From contig DASTKT010000061.1 of NCBI GenBank assembly GCA_035715725.1, forward strand, positions 1-25,090: a stretch of DNA of 25,090 bases. Direction: 5' to 3'. The translations under genes were made by a program, and so were the position numbers. A model generated the notes under the pieces. It had not been told where the DNA came from. It searched no databases and saw only the letters and a list, made by a program, of their open reading frames with translations. The DNA is from JADGGV01 sp035715725 (GTDB taxonomy: Bacteria; Gemmatimonadota; Gemmatimonadetes; Longimicrobiales; RSA9). Positions 20,258 to 25,090 of the stretch are shown here, in pieces (the first letter of the stretch is position 1; each line of letters starts with the position of its first letter).

Positions 20258-22423
20258 ATGCTCAGCACCGCCGCCCTGTCGCGGCGCGCCGGCGGCGTCG
20301 CGCTGCTGGCCGTCGCGGCCATCTTCGAGCCCGCCCAGGCTCAGCGCTCTTCCGCCGCGTTCACCGTCCAGCAGGTCAAGAGCTACCCGTTCCCGAACGA
20401 GCTGGCGGCCGCCGGCACCGGCAGCCGCATCGCCTGGGCGTTCGACGAGCAGGGGAAGCGCAACATCTGGGTCGCGGAAGGGCCCGACTGGAAGGCGCGC
20501 CGCCTGACGCCGTACGACAAGGACGACGGCCAGGAGCTGACGAGCGTGCAGCTCTCGCCGGACGGGAAGTGGGTCGTCTACGTCCGCGGCGGGGACCACG
20601 GCTCGAACTGGGCCGGCTCGCCGCCGAACCCCGCCTCGAGCCCCGTCGCCCCGAAGGTGCAGCTCTGGGCCGTGCCCTTCGACGGCGGCGAGCCCGAGGC
20701 GCTCGCCGAGGGCGACGACCCCACGATCTCGCCGAAGGGCGACGTCGTCGCCTTCGTCAAGGACAAGGGGATCTGGGTGGTGCCGATCGACGGCTCCGCC
20801 GCCGCGAAGAAGATGTTCGCCGCCAACGGCGACCTCGGCTCGCCGGAGTGGTCGCCCGACGGCTCCCGGCTCGCGTTCGTCTCCGGCCGCGGCGACCATT
20901 CGCTGATCGGCATCTTCACGAACGAGGCGACGCCGATCCTCTGGCTCGCGCCCTCCACGAACCGCGACTGGACGCCGCGCTGGGCCCCCGACGGCAGGCG
21001 CATCGTCTTCGCCCGCCGCGCGGGCAACGGCGGCGCCCCGGATTCCGTGCTGGTGCAGCGCCCGCAGCCGTGGGCGCTCTGGACCGCCGACGCCGCGACG
21101 GGCGAGGGCCGCCTCCTGTGGAAGAGCCCGGAGACGATGCGCGGCTCCGTCCCGTCCACCCAGGGCGGCACGAACCTGCACTGGGCGGCGAACGGCCGCA
21201 TCGTCTTCCTCTCCTACGTGGACGGCTGGCCGCACCTCTACTCCATCGCCGAGAGCGGCGGCCAGCCGCTGCTGCTCACGCCCGGCGACTACATGGCCGA
21301 GTACATCTCGCTCAGCCCGGACCGGACGTACCTGCTGTTCGCCGGCAACACCGGCAAGGACCCGCTCGACATCGACCGCCGCCACGTGGTCAAGGTGCCG
21401 GTCGACAGGGCGGCGCCGCAGGTGCTCACCCCGGGAGCCGGGCTCGAGTGGACGCCCGTCGCGACCGGTGACGGCAAGTCGATCGTCTTCCTCTCGGCGA
21501 CGGCGCAGCGCCCGCCGCTCCCGGCCGTCGTGCCCGCCGCCGGGGGCAAGCCCACGCTGCTCGCCGAGGACCGGATCCCGGCCGACTTCCCGACGGCGCA
21601 GCTCGTCACGCCGAAGCAGGTCGTCTACAAGGCATCCGACGGCGTGACCGTCCACGCGCAGCTCTTCGAGCGGCCCGGCGCCGGGAAGAAGCCCGCCGTC
21701 ATCTTCGTCCACGGCGGACCGCCGCGGCAGATGCTGCTCGGCTGGCACTACAGCGACTATTACACGAACGCCTACGCGCTGAACCAGTACCTGGCCAGCC
21801 GCGGCTACGTCGTGCTCTCCGTCAACTACCGTCTCGGCATCGGCTACGGCTACGACTTCCACCGCCCGCCGCACGCCGGCGCCCAGGGCGCCTCCGAGTA
21901 CCTCGACGTCAAGGCCGCCGGCGAGTACCTGCGCGCGCTGCCGCAGGTCGATCCCGCCCGCGTCGGCATCTACGGCGGCTCCTACGGCGGCTTCCTGACC
22001 GCGCTGGCGCTCGCCCGCAACTCGGACATCTTCGCGACCGGCGTCGACATCCACGGCGTCCACGACTGGACCGCCGAGCGCGCCCGCTTCCTCCTCGAGC
22101 CGAGCTACGAGCCGATCCCGGACGCGAAGGAGGCGCTCGAGCTGGCGTGGAAGTCGTCGCCGATCTCGTCGATCTCGACCTGGAAGTCCCCCGTGCTCAT
22201 CATCCAGGGCGACGACGACCGCAACGTCCGCTTCCACCAGATGGTCGACCTCGTGCAGCGCCTCTCCGAGGCCGGCGTCTCGTTCGAGCAGCTCGTCATC
22301 CCCGACGACACGCACCACATGATGCAGCACGCCCACTGGGTCCAGGTCGATTCCGCGACGGCCGCGTGGTTCGACCGGCAGTTCCGGGTGGGCGAGAAGG
22401 CGGCGGACGGGGGGAGGCAGTAA
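20258..22423 (+). CDS. secreted S9 family peptidase (prolyl oligopeptidase-like)
   Basis: A 721-residue exported serine peptidase. The signal peptide covers about 1-29 (GVALLAVAAIFEPAQA, then QRSS). Residues about 45-430 form a beta-propeller of WD40/PD40 repeats: LSPDGKWVVYV, ISPKGDVVAFV, WSPDGSRLAFVSG, WAPDGRRIVFAR, WAANGRIVFLS, LSPDRTYLLFAG. The C-terminal alpha/beta hydrolase domain has the oxyanion region VIFVHGGPPRQM and the nucleophile Ser575 in YGGSYGGFLTAL. Asp654 lies in QGDDDRNV and His686 (or 687) in IPDDTHHMM. The family cleaves short peptides (dipeptidyl or acylaminoacyl peptidases). The cleavage preference is not assignable. GGAGGAG at 20247-20253 supports the ATG at 20258. The 217 bp after the stop contain the inverted-repeat element. 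Confidence 0.93.
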   Translation: MLSTAALSRRAGGVALLAVAAIFEPAQAQRSSAAFTVQQVKSYPFPNELAAAGTGSRIAWAFDEQGKRNIWVAEGPDWKARRLTPYDKDDGQELTSVQLSPDGKWVVYVRGGDHGSNWAGSPPNPASSPVAPKVQLWAVPFDGGEPEALAEGDDPTISPKGDVVAFVKDKGIWVVPIDGSAAAKKMFAANGDLGSPEWSPDGSRLAFVSGRGDHSLIGIFTNEATPILWLAPSTNRDWTPRWAPDGRRIVFARRAGNGGAPDSVLVQRPQPWALWTADAATGEGRLLWKSPETMRGSVPSTQGGTNLHWAANGRIVFLSYVDGWPHLYSIAESGGQPLLLTPGDYMAEYISLSPDRTYLLFAGNTGKDPLDIDRRHVVKVPVDRAAPQVLTPGAGLEWTPVATGDGKSIVFLSATAQRPPLPAVVPAAGGKPTLLAEDRIPADFPTAQLVTPKQVVYKASDGVTVHAQLFERPGAGKKPAVIFVHGGPPRQMLLGWHYSDYYTNAYALNQYLASRGYVVLSVNYRLGIGYGYDFHRPPHAGAQGASEYLDVKAAGEYLRALPQVDPARVGIYGGSYGGFLTALALARNSDIFATGVDIHGVHDWTAERARFLLEPSYEPIPDAKEALELAWKSSPISSISTWKSPVLIIQGDDDRNVRFHQMVDLVQRLSEAGVSFEQLVIPDDTHHMMQHAHWVQVDSATAAWFDRQFRVGEKAADGGRQ

Positions 22424-22454
22424 CCGGCGCGGGCCGGAGCCGTGAACGGAAGGG

Positions 22455-22616
22455 GTGTCACACGGAGACACGGGGGACACGGAGGCTCGCCGGGCGGAGG
22501 AGAGATACCGGGGAACTCACGCTCCTTTGATGTCATATCCGCCGGCCGCAGGCGGCCGGCGTGGCGCCGGAGTGCTGCCGCCGTCCCTCCGTGTCCCCCG
22601 TGTCTCCGTGTGACAC
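22455..22616. mobile_element. MITE-like inverted-repeat element (162 bp)
   Basis: The left end 22455-22485 and right end 22586-22616 are perfect 31-base inverted repeats (GTGTCACACGGAGACACGGG...). They are built from 9-base-like repeats of ACACGGRGG. The 100-bp interior includes a further 8-bp hairpin, CGCCGGCC (22540-22547) with GGCCGGCG (22554-22561). No target-site duplication is obvious, and the element encodes no believable protein. It starts 31 bases after the S9 peptidase stop. It could be a non-autonomous mobile element or a structured intergenic repeat; mobility is not shown. The remaining spacer, to 22700, holds a TTGACG at 22621 but no matching -10. Confidence 0.7.
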
Positions 22617-22700
22617 TTTGTTGACGTGGGGCCGCCCGCGAAACGTGAGGACGGCCCCGTGCTCCGCGAACGCGCCCGCCCCGCAGCACGCTCGAGGTCC

Positions 22701-23798
22701 ATGGTCCCTCGCTTCCCCTCCATCGCCTCGCTCCTCGACCCCGGAGCCCTCGCGCAGATCGTGGGGCCCGTGCGCCTCGTCCGCCGCGAACCGATGGGGA
22801 CGCCCGGCTTCTCCGGCTCGACGCACGAGCGCCTCGTCGTCGTCCTGGGCGACGGTGCCGAGCGACGGCTGGTGCTCAAGCGCGTCCCGCTCGACCGTGA
22901 CTGGACCGTGCTCGCCAGCGGCGATGCACGGGGGAGGGAAGCCGCGCTCCTCGCCGAGCCGGCCCTCGCGCGCGTGTGGGACATCTTCGCCTGTCCGTAC
23001 GTCGCCTACGCGCTCGGCGAGGGCGAGGTCGCGCTGCTGATGGACGACCTGGGAGAGCGCCTCTTTCCCGACGTCCGCGCGCCGCTCGACTTCGCCGAGG
23101 AGGAGCGGCTCCTCGATGCGCTCGCCCGGCTGCACGCCGCGTTCTGGGGCGCGCCCGCGCCGCCGGCGCCCTGGCTCACGCCGCCCGCCACGTCGCTCGA
23201 GATGCTGGCGCCGGCCGTGCTCCGCTCGCCGGACTTCGCCCGCCTCCCGCCCGCCCTGGCCGAGCGCGTCCGGCTCGGCTGGAGCATCGCGCTCCCGCGC
23301 CTCCCGGCCGGCGTGCGCGCGCTCATGACCTGCCCCGGCGCCGAGCTCACGCGCGCGTGGACCGACCTCCCCGCGACCGTCGTGCACGGCGACGCGAAGG
23401 TCGCCAACTTCGCGCTGCTGGCGGACGGCCGCGTCACCGCGTTCGACTGGGAGCTGATCGGGTGGGGCCCCGCGACGATGGACCTGGGGTGGTACCTGGC
23501 CGTGAACGCCAGCCGGCTGGCGCGCCCGAAGGCGCTGGTCTCGCTCCGCTACCGCGAGCTGCTGGAGGGGCGGCTCGGCGTCGTCATCCCCGAGCCCGTA
23601 TGGCAGCGCATGCTCGCCGCCGCCACGCTCACGGGCGCGCGCATGCTCCTCTGGTCGAAGGGCGCCGCGCTCGCCAACGGCGGCCCGGCCGCCGAGGCCG
23701 AGTGGGCGTGGTGGGTCGACGCGCTCGAGGCGGCCGCGGCGGACCCGGAGCCGGCGCCTACCTCGCCCCGCCCAGCGCCGCCCCGATCCGACGCTTGA
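22701..23798 (+). CDS. APH-fold phosphotransferase family protein
   Basis: A 365-residue cytoplasmic kinase-like protein of the aminoglycoside phosphotransferase/choline kinase superfamily. The N-lobe has RLVVVLGDGAERRLVLKRVP, with the lysine of LVLKRV as probable ATP contact, then VALLMDDLGERLFPD, the hinge-like segment. The C-lobe carries the catalytic loop VVHGDAKVANF (His229, Asp231, Asn236) and the metal-binding Asp249 in TAFDWELIGWGP, the DFG counterpart. Family members phosphorylate antibiotics, sugars, amino alcohols or unknown small molecules. The substrate cannot be read here and antibiotic resistance should not be assumed. The ATG at 22701 has GAGG just upstream; a GTG at 22626 would add 25 Arg-rich residues. 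Its last 41 bases overlap the convergent DsbA-like gene. Confidence 0.85.
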   Translation: MVPRFPSIASLLDPGALAQIVGPVRLVRREPMGTPGFSGSTHERLVVVLGDGAERRLVLKRVPLDRDWTVLASGDARGREAALLAEPALARVWDIFACPYVAYALGEGEVALLMDDLGERLFPDVRAPLDFAEEERLLDALARLHAAFWGAPAPPAPWLTPPATSLEMLAPAVLRSPDFARLPPALAERVRLGWSIALPRLPAGVRALMTCPGAELTRAWTDLPATVVHGDAKVANFALLADGRVTAFDWELIGWGPATMDLGWYLAVNASRLARPKALVSLRYRELLEGRLGVVIPEPVWQRMLAAATLTGARMLLWSKGAALANGGPAAEAEWAWWVDALEAAAADPEPAPTSPRPAPPRSDA

Positions 23799-24495
23799 AG
23801 TCGCCGTAGTCGAGCGGGTCCTCGATGCGCCGCTGGTCCATGATCACGGTCGGCGTCCGGTCGACGCCGAGGCGCTCGCCCAGCAGGCGGTTGGCGGCGA
23901 CCACGTCCACGTAGCGGTCGCTCTCCAGGCACTCCGCGAACCGGCGCCGATCGAGCCCGAGGCGGGCGGCGTCCCGCTCGAAGTACTCCACGGGGAGTCC
24001 GCTCTGGAACGACCACTCCGACTGCTGCCCGAAGATCAGGTCGTGGAACGGCCAGAACTTCCCCTGCTCCGCGGCGCAGCGGCCGGCGCGCGCCGCCAGG
24101 AACGAGAACCGGTGCTCGCCCTCGCCGCCCAGCGGGAAGTCGTAGTAGACGAGCTGGACCTTCCCCGGGTTCACGAAGTCGCGCATCAGTTGCGGCTGCA
24201 CCTCGGCGGCGAAGCGGGCGCAGTACGGGCAGGTGAAGTCGCTGAAGACGACGATGCGGACGCGTGCGCTGTCCGGGCCCGCCTTCATCGGCACCGCCTT
24301 CTCGTGCAGCGCCCGCGGGTTCTCGGCCAGCGCGCCCAGATCGAGCGGCCGCACGGCGACCTTCTTCTCCCGCCCTCGCGCGACCGACCACACCAGCGCC
24401 GCGACGCCGAGCACCGCCACGACGGCGAGCGCAATGTAGAAGGCGCGGTATGGGGACCGCGCCGTCGCTTTCTTCACCCGCGGACCTTCGGCCAC
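23758..24495 (-). CDS. membrane-anchored DsbA-like thiol oxidoreductase
   Basis: A 245-residue protein with a short basic N-terminus (RVKKATARSPYR), one transmembrane helix at about 17-39 (AFYIALAVVAVLGVAALVWS) and a periplasmic thioredoxin-fold domain. The redox motif is Cys89-Pro-Tyr-Cys92 in VVFSDFTCPYCARFAAEVQP. The helical insertion runs through GKFWPFHDLIF and FQSGLPVEYFERDAARLG, and the cis-proline loop is RTPTVIMD (Pro215). The architecture matches DsbA/BdbD-type thioredoxin proteins ('thioredoxin domain-containing' or DSBA-like). It probably introduces or shuffles disulphides in exported proteins. GTG at 24495 is chosen because GAGGAGATACC precedes it; the longer frame to 24729 runs through the neighbouring gene. 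It follows the partial upstream gene by 50 bp, so it is probably co-transcribed. Confidence 0.9.
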   Translation of the reverse strand: MAEGPRVKKATARSPYRAFYIALAVVAVLGVAALVWSVARGREKKVAVRPLDLGALAENPRALHEKAVPMKAGPDSARVRIVVFSDFTCPYCARFAAEVQPQLMRDFVNPGKVQLVYYDFPLGGEGEHRFSFLAARAGRCAAEQGKFWPFHDLIFGQQSEWSFQSGLPVEYFERDAARLGLDRRRFAECLESDRYVDVVAANRLLGERLGVDRTPTVIMDQRRIEDPLDYGDFKRRIGAALGGAR

Positions 24496-24545
24496 GGTAT
24501 CTCCTCGTCGCACAATGGTTCGACGTCCGCGAGCGACGGCGGTGC

Positions 24546-25090
24546 TCAGGGCCGCCGCCGCCGCGCCTTCACGAACACCTGGATCTCGTCCGGCCGGTCG
24601 TTCACCAGCTCGAGCCGCACCCGCCCGTCCGGCAGCGTGCCCACGACCGCAGGGATCGAGCTCGCCGTGAGGTACCACCCGGGCGGGAGCACGACCGTGT
24701 TCTTCGGCCGGCCGAACGCCCGGTCCCACACCAGCTCGTCGCCCGAGAGCCGGTAGCGCCCCGGGTCCGTGTACGTCTCCTCGATGCGCAGCCGCACCGA
24801 CTCCCCCGGCTTCACCGCATCGAACCAGGCGACGACGATCTCCGTCTCCGGCCCGATCTCCTCGCCGATGTCGATCTTCCGTCCCACGATCGCCGCGCCG
24901 CGCAGCGTCTCCACCTCGAGGACCTGCCCCGTGTCCAGGATCCGCGCCGCCGGGTCCGACGACCGGCTCCCCGCCCGCACCACGTTCACGTACCGGTCCA
25001 CCCCCGCCCGGCTCTCCGTGTAATCGTGGTACAGCCGGAACGCGTGCGTCTCCGGCTGCTGCAGGTAGTAGACGATCTCCCGGTCCTGGA
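24546..25090 (-). CDS. hypothetical protein, 5' end outside window
   Basis: The last 180 residues of a minus-strand gene; the frame is open to the window edge, reading DREIVYYLQQPETHAFRLYH and continuing through VDRYVNVVRAGSRSSDP, so the internal GTG at 25001 is not the start. The visible part is mainly beta: GQVLEVETLRGAAIVGRKID, PETEIVVAWFDAVKPGESVR, LRIEETYTDPGRYRL, GDELVWDRAFGRPKNTVVLP and DEIQVFVKARRRRP. It resembles the beta-sandwich part of transglutaminase-associated or DUF3857-like periplasmic proteins, but the evidence is thin and no catalytic site is visible. The missing N-terminus prevents a signal-peptide check. It lies directly upstream of the DsbA-like gene in the same direction. 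Confidence 0.6.
   Translation of the reverse strand, partial: QDREIVYYLQQPETHAFRLYHDYTESRAGVDRYVNVVRAGSRSSDPAARILDTGQVLEVETLRGAAIVGRKIDIGEEIGPETEIVVAWFDAVKPGESVRLRIEETYTDPGRYRLSGDELVWDRAFGRPKNTVVLPPGWYLTASSIPAVVGTLPDGRVRLELVNDRPDEIQVFVKARRRRP

Noticed and set aside
17767..21471. Very long plus-strand open frame (over 1200 codons)
   Set aside because: It crosses the metallophosphatase, PrsW, SnoaL-like and S9 peptidase genes in a shifted frame and is Arg/Ala/Pro-rich throughout; an artefact of high GC content.
19547..22480. Long minus-strand open frame opposite the S9 peptidase
   Set aside because: Composition is Arg/Val/Asp/Gly shadow sequence with no domain. The plus-strand peptidase has a full catalytic triad and propeller motifs.
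22442..22624. Small open frames inside the inverted-repeat element
   Set aside because: They only translate the ACACGGRGG repeats (Arg-His-Gly-Gly patterns) and have no ribosome-binding site.
22619..22650. Sigma-70 promoter starting at TTGACG (22621)
   Set aside because: No -10-like sequence occurs at the right spacing; the region is GC-rich.
22701..23798. Aminoglycoside resistance gene
   Set aside because: Only the general APH fold motifs are visible; substrate residues cannot be identified, so a resistance call would be unsupported.

Overview
This is a very GC-rich window of ordinary chromosomal character. The content suggests a Gemmatimonadota-like (FCB-group-adjacent) soil or environmental bacterium. 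The evidence is indirect: many Sec-exported enzymes with Ala-rich signal peptides ending in A-Q; a vWA protein whose N-terminus resembles the carboxypeptidase-regulatory domain of SusC/RagA-type receptors; and four AT-rich islands before genes that read TAnnTT, one of them TTG-N20-TACCTTTG, which resembles the FCB/Bacteroidetes promoter rather than sigma-70. No rRNA, tRNA, CRISPR array, prophage or transposase gene was seen.

Layout. 1-2.9 kb: the tail of a DJ-1/PfpI protein, small membrane proteins, the DNA repair glycosylase Tag, a small convergent hypothetical gene, an ABM-fold protein and a DinB-fold protein. 2.9-5.4 kb: an exported glycine-rich protein, a THUMP-domain rRNA methyltransferase of the RlmL type and a zinc-ribbon/TerB protein, the last preceded by a GCGGGT hexamer tract. 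5.4-5.95 kb: a gene-free stretch between convergent genes holding two mirror-image arrays of short hairpins with conserved linkers, plus a second hexamer tract. 5.95-7.75 kb (minus): a serine hydrolase lipoprotein translationally coupled to a GNAT acetyltransferase. 8-9.9 kb: a SAM methyltransferase and an exported MetX-like alpha/beta hydrolase. 10.2-13.2 kb: an apparent operon of an exported protein, a Bor/Iss-like lipoprotein and an FAD-linked oxidase. 13.4-16.3 kb: a small Cys/His-rich metal-binding protein convergent with two minus-strand genes, a vWA/YfbK-like protein and a conserved hypothetical, separated by a long bidirectional terminator-like hairpin.

16.4-19.2 kb: an exported 5'-nucleotidase-type metallophosphatase with a repeat-filled leader, followed by a PrsW-type membrane protease. 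19.2-20.1 kb (minus): a double SnoaL-like protein. 20.2-22.4 kb: a secreted S9 peptidase. 22.45-22.62 kb: a 162-bp element bounded by perfect 31-bp inverted repeats. 22.7-25.09 kb: an APH-fold phosphotransferase whose 3' end overlaps a convergent membrane-anchored DsbA-like oxidoreductase, followed on the minus strand by an unidentified partial gene running off the window.

The genes do not form one pathway. The theme is envelope and secreted enzymes (peptidase, nucleotidase, serine hydrolase, lipoproteins, Dsb) mixed with housekeeping genes. The least explained content is noncoding: the paired hairpin arrays at 5413-5955, the hexamer tracts, the leader repeats at 16416-16520 and the inverted-repeat element at 22455-22616.
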